From assembly GCF_000143825.1 (NCBI RefSeq), contig NZ_CM000961.1, positions 1,881,448 through 1,945,447 on the forward strand: a stretch of DNA of 64,000 nucleotides, read 5' to 3'. This stretch comes from Corynebacterium genitalium ATCC 33030. Lineage in GTDB: Bacteria > Actinomycetota > Actinomycetes > Mycobacteriales > Mycobacteriaceae. Under the pieces are notes generated by a model. That model made no database searches. It saw only the letters and a program-made list of their open reading frames with translations, and was not told the origin of the DNA. The position numbers and the translations under genes are program-made. This document shows positions 28,953 through 39,575 of the stretch, in pieces (position 1 is the first letter of the stretch; every line of letters begins with the position of its first letter).

Positions 28953-30407
28953 CTACGCCCTGCCGGCCTCAAAAGCGGCGCCGACGCGGTAGAGGCGCTC
29001 ATCGGCGAAGGCCGGAGCAATGAGCTGGAGGCCCACCGGCAGCCCGGTGTCGGACGCCGTGCCGGCAGGCACGCTCATGCCGGGCAGGCCCGCGAGGTTG
29101 AGCGGCAGCGTGAACAGGTCGAAGTTGTACATCGCCAGCGGGTCATCGACCTTGTCACCCAGCTTGAACGCCGTTGTCGGCGTGGCCGGGCCAGCAATGA
29201 CGTCTACCTGGTCGAAGGCCTTCTGGAAGTCCTGCGCAACAAGGGTGCGAATGCGCTGGGCCTGCAGGTAGTAAGCGTCGTAGTAACCGACAGACAGCGC
29301 GTAGGTGCCCAGAATGATACGGCGCTTGACCTCGTCGCCGAAGCCCTCGCCGCGGGTGCGCGCCATAACCTCCTCTGCCGATCCTTCACCCTTGCGCTGG
29401 CCGTACCGCATGCCGTCGAAACGGGCCAGGTTCGACGAGACCTCGGAGGTCTGGATGATGTAGTACGCACCCATGACGTGCTCGAAATTCGGGCAGTCCA
29501 CCTCAACAATCTCCGCGCCCTGCTTCTCCAGTTGAGCGAATGCTGCGTCGATAGCCTCGACGACGCCAGATTGAGTGCCCTCACCGCCGAACTGCTTCAC
29601 GCGGCCCACCTTGACGCCAGACAGGTCGCCGGACGCACCCTGCTTCGCAGCTTCGACCACAGAGCTGACGGGGCGGTCCACACTCGTCGCGTCGTACTCG
29701 TCGTGGCCGGCAATGGCCTCGTGCAGCAGCGCCGCGTCGAGAACAGAGTTGGCGCACGGACCGCACTGGTCCAGGGAGGAAGCGTTAGCAATCATGCCGT
29801 AACGGGACACAGCACCGTAGGTCGGCTTCACACCGACAGTGCCGGTGAGCGACGCCGGCTGACGGATCGAACCGCCAGTGTCGGTGCCGATTCCCAACGG
29901 AGCCTGGTTGGCAGCCAGAGCCGCAGCCGTGCCACCGCCGGAACCGCCTGGAGTGCGCTCCAGGTCGTGCGGGTTGCGGGTGATCTTGTACGCGGAGTTC
30001 TCGGTCGAGGACCCCATGGCAAACTCGTCGAGGTTCGTCTTGCCCAAGATCGGGATCTTTGCCTCGCGGATCTTGGTCACGATCGTGGCGTCATACGGGC
30101 TCATGTAGCCCTCGAGCATCTTGGAGGCGGCAGTGGTCGGCGCGTCGGTGGTGACAAACAGGTCTTTCAACGCCAGCGGCACACCGGCCAGCGGGGAGGC
30201 TGGTTTCTCACCGGCGGCGACCTGCGCGTCGACCTCATCAGCGACCTGCAATGCTTCTTCTGCCCCGATGTGCAGGAAGGCGCCGATGTCGCCGTCGGTC
30301 TCGGCGATCTTGTCCAGGAACGCTTGCGTGATCTCGCGGGAGGTCACCTCACCAGCTTGGATCTTTTCTGCCAGTTCGTGTGCGGACAGTTCGGTCCAGT
30401 TCGCCAT
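28953..30407 (-). CDS. gatA: glutamyl-tRNA(Gln) amidotransferase subunit A
   Basis: GatA is the amidase subunit that releases ammonia from glutamine for GatB. The 484 residues contain the amidase-signature Ser-cis-Ser-Lys triad: Lys81 in LALKDLFVT, Ser156 in PGGSGGGT and Ser180 in [13 protein letters not shown]. It starts three bases after the gatC stop and is followed five bases later by the MFS gene. Confidence 0.97.
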   Translation of the reverse strand: MANWTELSAHELAEKIQAGEVTSREITQAFLDKIAETDGDIGAFLHIGAEEALQVADEVDAQVAAGEKPASPLAGVPLALKDLFVTTDAPTTAASKMLEGYMSPYDATIVTKIREAKIPILGKTNLDEFAMGSSTENSAYKITRNPHDLERTPGGSGGGTAAALAANQAPLGIGTDTGGSIRQPASLTGTVGVKPTYGAVSRYGMIANASSLDQCGPCANSVLDAALLHEAIAGHDEYDATSVDRPVSSVVEAAKQGASGDLSGVKVGRVKQFGGEGTQSGVVEAIDAAFAQLEKQGAEIVEVDCPNFEHVMGAYYIIQTSEVSSNLARFDGMRYGQRKGEGSAEEVMARTRGEGFGDEVKRRIILGTYALSVGYYDAYYLQAQRIRTLVAQDFQKAFDQVDVIAGPATPTTAFKLGDKVDDPLAMYNFDLFTLPLNLAGLPGMSVPAGTASDTGLPVGLQLIAPAFADERLYRVGAAFEAGRA

Positions 30408-30410
30408 TGT

Positions 30411-30716
30411 TTACTCCTCCCCCAGAATCTGCGGAACCATGAAGCGGTCTTCTTCGACCTCTGGTGCCTGGTCGAGCGCCTGCTCTTGAGTCAGGGTGGG
30501 GCGCACAACGTCGGGGCGCATGCCCGCGTCAATGGAGTGCGGGTGGCTCATCGGCTCCACGCCCTCAGTGTCCACGGCCTGCACTGCTGACACGGCTTCC
30601 ACAATCGTGTCCAGCTGGCCTGCTAGCTGATCCAGTTCTTCCTCGCTCACGGCGATGCGTGCCAGACGCGCGATGCCTGCGACCTCGTCGCGGGAAATTC
30701 CTGAGGCTTCAGCCAC
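30411..30716 (-). CDS. gatC: glutamyl-tRNA(Gln) amidotransferase subunit C
   Basis: GatC is the small scaffold subunit (101 residues) that wraps around and stabilises GatA. It has the family pattern ISRDEVAGIARLARIAVSEEE at the N-terminus and a C-terminal RPDVVRPTLTQEQAL region. The start is GTG 30716, preceded by a purine-rich AGAAGGTGG. Upstream, TTGACG and TAAGAT on the minus strand may form the promoter of gatC-gatA-MFS. Confidence 0.95.
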   Translation of the reverse strand: MAEASGISRDEVAGIARLARIAVSEEELDQLAGQLDTIVEAVSAVQAVDTEGVEPMSHPHSIDAGMRPDVVRPTLTQEQALDQAPEVEEDRFMVPQILGEE

Positions 30717-30783
30717 GTTGTCCCACCTTCTTCAATCTTCGGGTTGTGGTTAACGCGCCTCATCTTACGTCAAGCTGGGTTCA

Positions 30784-31923
30784 TCATCCGCGAGCGGTAA
30801 GCCGCACCTTAAGCGATGCCCATCCGCCCACCGGGTGAACCTCCCGCTCCCCATCGCCGGCTGGCGAAAGTTCCGCCGCGGCGCACAGCTCCTCAGTCAA
30901 CGCCTGTAGCTCAATCACCGAGAGCGCCTTGCCAGGGCAGGCGTGCGGGCCAGCACCCCACACCAGGTTCTCCCCCGCGTTCTTCTCCGGGTCGAAGCCG
31001 TCAACGTCCGGGAAAGTCTCAGGGTCGCGGTTCGCCGCTGTCCAGTGAATGCGCACCCGCTGCCCCTCGGGAAGATCGACCCCGCCAAGAGTCACGGGGC
31101 ACGTGGTGACGCGGCGGTTGCTCACAAACGGGGAGTCTGCGCGAAGCATCTCATCGACCATCGCGGTGAACTCGACGCGAGAAACACCCTGACGCAGACG
31201 CTCCTGCAACTCTGGGCGTGCGAGGAGGGCCTCCACGATAACCCCTATGCAGTAGGCCATAGAGCTCAGATCGCCAGCCGTCCAGTTGCGGAGCACGGAG
31301 ACGACCTCCTCGAACTCCAGCGGGCGCCCCAAACTCTCGTCGTGAACAAGGCGTGAGGTCACAGAATCATCGGGATTCTCTCGCAACGGTTCGACGACGG
31401 AACGAATAATGTCATCGAAACGCCGTGCGACTTCGGCCGTGCGCTCGAGTTGCCCGGAGCGGGTGGCAGCGTTGTTATCTGCCACCCATACGACGAGCTC
31501 GTCGTTGACTGCAGAAGGCCATCCAAGCCAGGCCGTCATCGCGCGCACTGCGTACTGCGTGCCCAGGTCTCCTACCGCATCTGCAGTGCCGTGCGCGAGC
31601 GCATCATTGATGATCTCGCGTGCGATCTCCCGCAGAACGGGTTCGAGCCCTTCGACTGCAGGGGCATCCAGGTAGCGCTCGATCATTGCGCGGACTTTAG
31701 CGTGCTGCTCGCCGTCGAGCCCGTTGGGCAGCTGCATGAAGCGCGACACTGCGGATGAGTAATGCTCGGGATTCTCAGCGACTTCGCGGGCGAGGTCGTG
31801 GCCGGCGACAACGACCTCATCGCCGTCCTTCGCCAATTTGTTCCCAGCACTGTGGAGGGCGTCTGCATATTGTCGGGGTTCGGTTCCTGCAAGCGTCGAT
31901 TCGTGCAGTTCGTGGGGCTGCAT
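30784..31923 (-). CDS. cytochrome P450
   Basis: This heme-thiolate monooxygenase has 379 residues and is soluble. The heme-binding motif WGAGPHACPGKA places the axial Cys at about residue 329. The I-helix segment NWTAGDLSSMAY contains the AGD oxygen-activation site, though the usual Thr position holds Ser. The K-helix region reads VDEMLRADSP in place of a clean ExxR spacing. It starts at ATG 31923 behind GAGAGG; the frame is open 11 codons further. Its redox partner and substrate are unknown, and no ferredoxin gene is adjacent. It is divergent from the ACT-domain gene. Confidence 0.9.
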   Translation of the reverse strand: MQPHELHESTLAGTEPRQYADALHSAGNKLAKDGDEVVVAGHDLAREVAENPEHYSSAVSRFMQLPNGLDGEQHAKVRAMIERYLDAPAVEGLEPVLREIAREIINDALAHGTADAVGDLGTQYAVRAMTAWLGWPSAVNDELVVWVADNNAATRSGQLERTAEVARRFDDIIRSVVEPLRENPDDSVTSRLVHDESLGRPLEFEEVVSVLRNWTAGDLSSMAYCIGVIVEALLARPELQERLRQGVSRVEFTAMVDEMLRADSPFVSNRRVTTCPVTLGGVDLPEGQRVRIHWTAANRDPETFPDVDGFDPEKNAGENLVWGAGPHACPGKALSVIELQALTEELCAAAELSPAGDGEREVHPVGGWASLKVRLTARG

Positions 31924-31941
31924 CTTGTACCTCTCATGCGG

Positions 31942-31956
31942 TTGAGTGTGTCTCAA
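31942..31956. promoter_or_regulatory. inverted repeat upstream of the cytochrome P450 gene
   Basis: TTGAG (31942-31946) and CTCAA (31952-31956) form a 15-base inverted repeat with a five-base centre, 19 bases upstream of the P450 start. It could be an operator; no regulator gene is adjacent. Confidence 0.35.
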
Positions 31957-32006
31957 TCTCGATCGTACGCCCGCCCACGATTTTGCGAGTTGATATAAAT
32001 GAGGCC

Positions 32007-32681
32007 ATGTCCTACCTAATCCGCGTCGTCCTCCCCGATACCCCTGGCAGCCTTGGTGAGCTGGCGGAGGCTTTCGGCATGGCCGATGCGAACATCAAAT
32101 CCGTGGATATCGTGGAATCCACCTACGTAGACGGCCAGCCGGTGGTCACCGACGATATCGTCGTAGATCTTCTCACCGGCGGCATGGTCGACTCGATCAT
32201 CACTGCCGCAGCTGCTCTCGACGGCGTTGAGGTCGATTCCATTCGCCCATTCACCGGCCGCGTCGACCGCCGCGGTCAAGTGGAAATGCTTGCCCGGGTG
32301 GCTGGTCAAGTCCACAACCTTCCACAAGCAATGGAGGAGCTTGTGTCAGTCATGCCCCAGGCGTTGACGTCTTCATGGGCAGTCGTGCTGCGCGAGACCG
32401 AGGACGGGATTGAGCGCGTTGCCGGCTCTCAGGCAGCTCCCGCGGACGACGGCTCTGTGCCTGCGCTTATCGACGCACCCGAGGCCCGCATCCTCCGCGA
32501 CGACATTGACACGTGGGTGCCCGAATCCTGGTGGCTGCTGGACTCCACCTTGGCGATCACACCGCTGGCATCGTCGGGCCTTTTCCTTGTCATCGGCCGC
32601 ACTGGCGGGCCGGACTTCCTCGCCTCCGAGGTGACACACATTGGGGACCTGGGGGCGATTGTGGGCGCGCTCGTCCGCTAG
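32007..32681 (+). CDS. ACT-domain amino-acid-binding protein
   Basis: This 224-residue protein has an N-terminal ACT domain (about 3-75: YLIRVVLPDTPGSLGELAEAFG) that should bind an amino acid, and a C-terminal part of unknown fold. It is conserved near gatCA and ligA in corynebacteria. I start it at ATG 32007 because a strong -10 TATAAA (31994-31999) lies seven bases ahead and the upstream open frame is antisense to P450. It may sense an amino acid for regulation of a nearby activity; this is inference. Confidence 0.85.
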   Translation: MSYLIRVVLPDTPGSLGELAEAFGMADANIKSVDIVESTYVDGQPVVTDDIVVDLLTGGMVDSIITAAAALDGVEVDSIRPFTGRVDRRGQVEMLARVAGQVHNLPQAMEELVSVMPQALTSSWAVVLRETEDGIERVAGSQAAPADDGSVPALIDAPEARILRDDIDTWVPESWWLLDSTLAITPLASSGLFLVIGRTGGPDFLASEVTHIGDLGAIVGALVR

Positions 32682-32693
32682 CGCGAGCTACGT

Positions 32694-33328
32694 CTACTTA
32701 AGGCAGACGCCCGCCTTACCCCATCGCGAAGCTTGTATGCCGACGAGTACAGCGGACCACGCAGCCAGCAACCACCAAATGAACACTGGGACATCGCCAT
32801 TCCAGCTCGCTCTTCGCGCCAAAAGACAGACGACGAGAATGACGCTGCTCATGGTCAGCAGGGAGATAACGCGGGAGCGGCGGACTTCGTAGCGACCGTC
32901 AAGCTTTGCGATCCAGCCAGTGTCATGAAGCGAGCCGACGTGGTGGTAGCCGGCACCGGCGGAACTAACGACGCAGGATCGCACCACGGACGGGATGCGT
33001 AATGGCGGCGATGCGTTCGACAGATTCGTCCCAACCGTGACCGATGAGTGAGTCAGCGCCGCGCTCCCACTGGTAGGAGCACTCGCGGCCCAAGACATAC
33101 AGAACCCCCAAAGACGACGGAACCGAGGCTCGTTTCATTTGGCGCGTTGGACCGGTTCAAGGACTCGATGCCGTCCACGCCCCAGAAGTCTCCGGAGGAC
33201 GTGTGACGGGGCGCAACTGATTCGAACGCGGCGACGCGTGTTTCGACTGCCTCTAAACGATCCCTCGGTTCTCGGCGTTCCACGCCAATAGAATCCGTTT
33301 CCGATCTGTCAGAATTTTGATGTTCCAC
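32694..33328 (-). pseudogene. frameshifted ArsR-type winged-helix gene with C-terminal membrane segments
   Basis: Three successive minus-strand frames together spell one protein. Frame 1 (33328 to about 33098): a coiled-coil-like start RDRLEAVETRVAAFE, then GSVVFGGSV. Frame 2 (33096 to a stop at 32965-32967): CSYQWERGADSL and the winged-helix start ERIAAITHPVRGAILRR. Frame 3 (to 32694): AGYHHVGSLHDTGWIAKLDG, RYEVRRSRVISLL and two hydrophobic segments. One extra base near 33097 explains the first break. The second break looks like a deletion, since the usual ~20 residues between ILR and YHH are mostly missing. The pieces match the layout of actinobacterial helix-turn-helix proteins that fuse a coiled coil, a small strand domain and an ArsR-like domain. 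The first codon is uncertain; GTG 33328 is a guess. Confidence 0.7.
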
Positions 33329-33375
33329 ACTCGACAAGTAAGGAATCGTCGCGTAACAATCAGCAAATAAACAAA

Positions 33376-33395
33376 AAGCGCGCCGAAGCGCGCTT
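33376..33395 (-). terminator. intrinsic terminator of the first Pro-rich secreted protein gene
   Basis: AAGCGCGC (33376-33383) pairs perfectly with GCGCGCTT (33388-33395) around a CGAA tetraloop. On the minus strand it runs into TTTTTGTTTATT, about 70 bases past the stop at 33467. Confidence 0.85.
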
Positions 33396-33466
33396 GGAAC
33401 TGCGGCGGACAGAAAACCAGCGGGGCGAACGAGCACGTCCGCCCCGATCCCCCTTTGGGTAATGCC

Positions 33467-33964
33467 TTAGATGAAGCGGGCGATACCCTGCGCAAGTTCC
33501 GTCGCACCGGACTTCACGGATGCGATTTCCTGCCGGGGTGCCTCCGCCTGTGCCGGAGCCGGCGCTTCTGCGGGATGCTGTACAGGCTGTGCCGGCTGAA
33601 GCGCATCCGCAGGCGCGGGCGCTGGGGCATCTTCCGGAGCAGGCGCCGGGGCCTGCTCCGGAGCGGGTGCGGGCACCTCCTCGGGCGCAGGGGCCGGTGC
33701 TGGCTGCGGCAGCTGAGGCGGTTGCGGCAGCTGAGGCGGTTGCGGCAGCTGAGGCGGCTGCGGCGGCTCGAAGCCACCTTCAGAGCTCAAAGCGGCACCC
33801 GCGGCGAAGCTGGATCCAGCGAGAGCCAGGGCGCCGGCGGTGATACCAATGATTACACCAATGCGGCGAGAGTCGGCGTGACTCTCTGGAGCAGCAGCGA
33901 CGTTTGCGACGCTACCCAGACACAAAGTGCAAGCGACGGTGGCGGCAACGAGTTTATTTCTCAT
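33467..33964 (-). CDS. secreted Pro/Ala-rich protein with C-terminal SGATE motif (paralogue A)
   Basis: I do not recognise this 165-residue exported protein. It has a signal peptide (1 to about 30, CTLCLGSVANVAAAPESHA), a hydrophobic segment at about 34-59 (RIGVIIGITAGALALAGSSF), then PPQLPQ tandem repeats and PAPAPE repeats. The last 25 residues run from EAPRQ through SVKSGATE to a terminal FI. That tail matches, residue for residue in spacing, the end of the protein encoded at 34163-34567. AAGGA lies five bases ahead of ATG 33964, and a terminator follows. It probably spans or decorates the cell envelope; the function is unknown. Confidence 0.8.
   Translation of the reverse strand: MRNKLVAATVACTLCLGSVANVAAAPESHADSRRIGVIIGITAGALALAGSSFAAGAALSSEGGFEPPQPPQLPQPPQLPQPPQLPQPAPAPAPEEVPAPAPEQAPAPAPEDAPAPAPADALQPAQPVQHPAEAPAPAQAEAPRQEIASVKSGATELAQGIARFI
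33705..33758. repeat. 18-base tandem repeat, three copies, inside the Pro-rich gene
   Basis: The unit TGCGGCAGCTGAGGCGGT (33705-33722) recurs at 33723-33740 and, with one changed base, at 33741-33758. It encodes the six-residue PPQLPQ repeat, so copy number can change without a frameshift. Confidence 0.9.
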
Positions 33965-34162
33965 CTCATTCCTTAATCCCTTAATCGGGCGTGCGTGATG
34001 TGGAAGGTTTCCTTTTAAACGATCCAGAATCTATCAGACGGTCAACAGCTCATCAACATTTACTCAGCGATTTGCAAGATTTCGCCAGCGTGCGTCGAGT
34101 GCGCCAGAAGGGCCAGGTACGGATAGTCCGGAGCCGGGCCCTTTAACTAACCTCGATACGGT

Positions 34163-34567
34163 TTAGATGTAGGCGGGAACCAAGGGGGTCTTCTCGGTCG
34201 CGCCAGATTGAACAGACTGCACGGGCTGACGCGGAGTTTCAATTGGCGCCGCAGGCTGAGCGGGGGCGACAGGCTGCTCGACAACGGGCTGCCCGACAGC
34301 GGGTTGCTCAACGGCAGGCTGTTCCTCGACCGGTTCCTCCGGCACCGGAGGCTGCTCGGGCTCTGGCTGCGGCGGCACCGCAGTGTTATCCATGGCGGAC
34401 GAGGCAGCGACTCCCAATCCGACGACTGCGGCAGTTCCGGCAATGACAGCGAGGGCGATACCGAGGCTACTTTGAGCTTGGGCATCGGCTTCCGGAACCG
34501 AGACCGCTGCTCCAGTCGCGAGAGATCCAGCAATGACAAGGGAAAGCAACTTCTTCTTCATGCCCAT
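34163..34567 (-). CDS. secreted Pro/Glu/Val-rich protein with C-terminal SGATE motif (paralogue B)
   Basis: This 134-residue protein has the same layout as its neighbour at 33467-33964: signal peptide (MKKKLLSLVIAGSLATGAA), a hydrophobic segment (GIALAVIAGTAAVVGLGVAAS), a Pro-rich repeat region with EQPAV/QPVVEQPV units, and a closing ETPRQ..SVQSGATE..YI. The repeats differ but the C-terminal 25 residues align without gaps. The start is ATG 34567 or 34561; no ribosome binding site stands out. About 200 bases separate it from its paralogue on the same strand, suggesting a tandem duplication. Confidence 0.75.
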   Translation of the reverse strand: MGMKKKLLSLVIAGSLATGAAVSVPEADAQAQSSLGIALAVIAGTAAVVGLGVAASSAMDNTAVPPQPEPEQPPVPEEPVEEQPAVEQPAVGQPVVEQPVAPAQPAAPIETPRQPVQSVQSGATEKTPLVPAYI

Positions 34568-34633
34568 GAAATTACCAGACACTTGTCACTTCAACAACAG
34601 AAACACTCATTCGCCACAATTATTTACTCCTTG

Positions 34634-37439
<2,806 letters not shown>

Positions 37440-37455
37440 ACGACAAGTGTGAACC

Positions 37456-37476
37456 TTGACCTTGGGGCAAGGTCAA
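37456..37476. promoter_or_regulatory. MerR-type operator/promoter
   Basis: TTGACCTTG (37456-37464) and CAAGGTCAA (37468-37476) form a perfect 9-base palindrome with a GGG centre. On the minus strand it covers the -35 box TTGACC and the 19-base spacer to CACACT (complement of 37446-37451). The over-long spacer is typical of promoters that MerR proteins bend open. The ATG follows six bases after the -10. Confidence 0.75.
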
Positions 37477-37510
37477 TGGGGTTGTCCATATGCTCATTAG
37501 AATGATGGGC

Positions 37511-38191
37511 ATGGCTGCCACCTTCAACGCCTCGCGCATGCTCTCCTTTGATTTGGAGACCACGTCCGCGAACCCGCGCGAAGCGAGAATTGTCACCTCA
37601 GCGCTGGTGCGTATCGACGGCTCTTCCATGACCGCCACCGAGACCCTCGCCGACCCAGGTGTAGACATCCCGGAGCAGGCGGCGCGCATCCACGGCATCA
37701 CCACGGAAAAAGCACGCGCTGAGGGGCGGCCCCATGACGACGTGCTCCAGGAGACGGTAGCCGCGATCAAGCAAGCGTGGGATGAAGGCTTGACCTTGGT
37801 CGTCTTCAATGCGCCCTATGACCTGTCCGTGCTGCGCGCACTCACCGGCGACTTCACGGTGACGGGGCCGGTGTTCGACCCACTGCTCATTGACCGCGCG
37901 ATGGACCGGTACCGCAAGGGCGGTAAGCGGAACCTGGGCGCGTTGTCGGAGTTCTACGGGGTGCGCCTGGACAACGCGCACGAGGCGACATCGGATGCCA
38001 CCGCCGCCGCGCGCATCGCGTGGAAACAGGTGAACAAGGTCTGGCCGCAGCTGTCCCAGATGGAACTCGACGAACTCATGGAGTTCCAGGCCGTGCAGCA
38101 CTTCGAAATTCAAACGGAGTTCCGTAAATTCTGCGAATCACGCGGGCGGGACACCAAGGGCATCACCACAGCGTGGCCGATGCTCAGCTAG
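37511..38191 (+). CDS. DnaQ-like 3'-5' exonuclease
   Basis: This 226-residue DEDDh exonuclease is of the polymerase III epsilon type. Exo I is SFDLETT, Exo II lies in VVFNAPYDLSVL, and Exo III is the HEATSDA His/Asp motif. It is a stand-alone exonuclease, probably used in repair or nucleotide proofreading rather than bound to the replicase. The start is ATG 37511 with TAGAAT (37498-37503) seven bases ahead. Its stop overlaps the convergent gene's stop within CTAG. Confidence 0.88.
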   Translation: MAATFNASRMLSFDLETTSANPREARIVTSALVRIDGSSMTATETLADPGVDIPEQAARIHGITTEKARAEGRPHDDVLQETVAAIKQAWDEGLTLVVFNAPYDLSVLRALTGDFTVTGPVFDPLLIDRAMDRYRKGGKRNLGALSEFYGVRLDNAHEATSDATAAARIAWKQVNKVWPQLSQMELDELMEFQAVQHFEIQTEFRKFCESRGRDTKGITTAWPMLS

Positions 38192-38574
38192 GTGCCTAGG
38201 TACTGCTGCGCCTTACCGACGAACTCACTGACGCCCTGTTCGTCACCGCCGTTTTCGACGTAGTCGCTCGTGCCGTCAGTGAACTCGAAAATCAACGACC
38301 CAGACATCGGTTCCTGGGTGATCCGGGCGATGTCCTCCACCGGACGGGTCTTCTCCTCGCTACCGTTGCTGTAGCTCAAGGTTGTGGCATCGAGGCGCGC
38401 ATAACGGGTAGAACCCAAGAAGAAGAACGGCAACGCAAAGCCCATTGCGATGGGAAAAGCAATGATGTAGCTATCAAGCAACTCCCCTAAGACGAGAAAT
38501 AGCGGCACCGCCATAAGCGCGAGCACCCACATGTGATTCTGGCTCTTTTCCCACGAGAGCTTTGCGTCGCTCAT
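38188..38574 (-). CDS. small two-helix membrane protein
   Basis: This 128-residue protein has two membrane helices (about 15-52: HMWVLALMAVPLFLVLGELL and YIIAFPIAMGFALPFFFLG) and a strand-rich C-terminal part (TRPVEDIARITQEPMSGSLIFEFTDGT) that resembles a PH-like fold. The family is not recognised. The start is ATG 38574 with TAGTCT seven bases ahead. It is downstream of the MetE-like gene on the same strand with 110 bases between. Confidence 0.65.
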   Translation of the reverse strand: MSDAKLSWEKSQNHMWVLALMAVPLFLVLGELLDSYIIAFPIAMGFALPFFFLGSTRYARLDATTLSYSNGSEEKTRPVEDIARITQEPMSGSLIFEFTDGTSDYVENGGDEQGVSEFVGKAQQYLGT

Positions 38575-38684
38575 GGAAGACAGACTACCGGTCAACGACG
38601 GAACCTGCCCGAGATCTCGATTGCATCATTGCCACGTCATGCAACTATGACCTGGTCTTTTACGACGTTTCCGCGGCACCTATG

Positions 38685-39575
38685 TCAACTAGATCTTGGG
38701 GCCAGAGCCTCCACCATCTCCACCGCAGCGCGATAGTTGTGGGCAGTTGAGAGCAAGGTCGGGGCAGGATCGGCGTACACGTCGAACCCGTGCTGCGCCG
38801 GGTCGAGCTGCATCCGGTCGAAGAGCGCGAAGACGTCGTTCGGTTCCATCACCGGGAACACAGTCCGGGCGCCGCGGTCGAGCGCTTCGCCCAGCCCGTC
38901 GGTATCCACCGCACGCCCAACGGTGAACCAATCCGCACCATACATCGGCCGCGACGCGTTGAGCAGGTGCGGACCGAACACCCCCAAGCGTTCGAGGACG
39001 TCGTCTTCACTCACCGGCGGGATGTCCTCATAGTCCGTCGTTCCCTGCAACGCACCGCGCACCACCGCGTCGAGCTTCGGCTCATCGAGCTGCAATACAG
39101 TCGTTGCACCCATGCGCTTTTCGACGTCCCGTCTGTGCTCCCCCACAGCCTCCACCAGCGCGTCAGTGATGTCGCGGAGAGCCCCGTGATCCGTGATCAT
39201 GCGATGCCCGTTCGGCATCTCAATCTCAGCGGCAAGCGTCCATGGGCCAACCAGCTGGATTTTGAGCTCCGGCACTTTGCCCGCCCACAGTTCCTCAAGG
39301 AGGTCGAGATCGCGCATCCACTGGTCGCGGGCGCGCATGGTCGCAATCTGCGGGCGGGCGTGAATCTGCCAACTGCGCGGACCAATGTCGACGTTGAGGG
39401 GAAGCAACGCGGCAGTACGGCCGATGACATCAGATCCGGCTCCGCGCTCCGGGAGGTGGGGAATGTGCGGCAGCGGGCTTTCGGACAGCACCACGTCCGC
39501 CGCTGCGACGAGGTCGGTGCCGGGGACAGGGCCCAGTCCGAAGGCTGTGGGAGTGGCACCGGCAGGATCAGCCAT
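38685..39575 (-). CDS. MetE-like (UROD/MetE superfamily) protein lacking zinc cysteines
   Basis: This 296-residue protein matches the C-terminal barrel of cobalamin-independent methionine synthase as found in actinobacterial neighbours of ligA and mnmA: LGPVPGTDLVAAADVVL, KIQLVGPWTLAAEIE, VLQLDEPKLDAVVRG. The protein contains no cysteine at all. Where zinc-binding homologues read HCC, this one reads LLNASRP. So it cannot bind zinc and activate homocysteine in the usual way. Its 5' neighbour (39568-40065) overlaps it by eight bases. Confidence 0.8.
   Translation of the reverse strand: MADPAGATPTAFGLGPVPGTDLVAAADVVLSESPLPHIPHLPERGAGSDVIGRTAALLPLNVDIGPRSWQIHARPQIATMRARDQWMRDLDLLEELWAGKVPELKIQLVGPWTLAAEIEMPNGHRMITDHGALRDITDALVEAVGEHRRDVEKRMGATTVLQLDEPKLDAVVRGALQGTTDYEDIPPVSEDDVLERLGVFGPHLLNASRPMYGADWFTVGRAVDTDGLGEALDRGARTVFPVMEPNDVFALFDRMQLDPAQHGFDVYADPAPTLLSTAHNYRAAVEMVEALAPRSS

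Noticed and set aside
28920..30590. A 556-codon open frame on the plus strand
   Set aside because: It is antisense to gatA and gatC. Same compositional effect.
32007..32681. Longer start of the ACT protein at 31755
   Set aside because: The extra 84 codons are antisense to P450 and carry no ACT features. TATAAA placed seven bases before ATG 32007 supports the short form.
33421..33446. Second hairpin (CGGGGCG ... CGCCCCG) near the terminator at 33376
   Set aside because: It has a 12-base loop and no T run after it, and the stronger hairpin at 33376-33395 already explains termination.
33705..33758. Possible CRISPR array
   Set aside because: The repeats are directly abutting 18-base units with no spacers, and they encode a Pro-rich protein segment.
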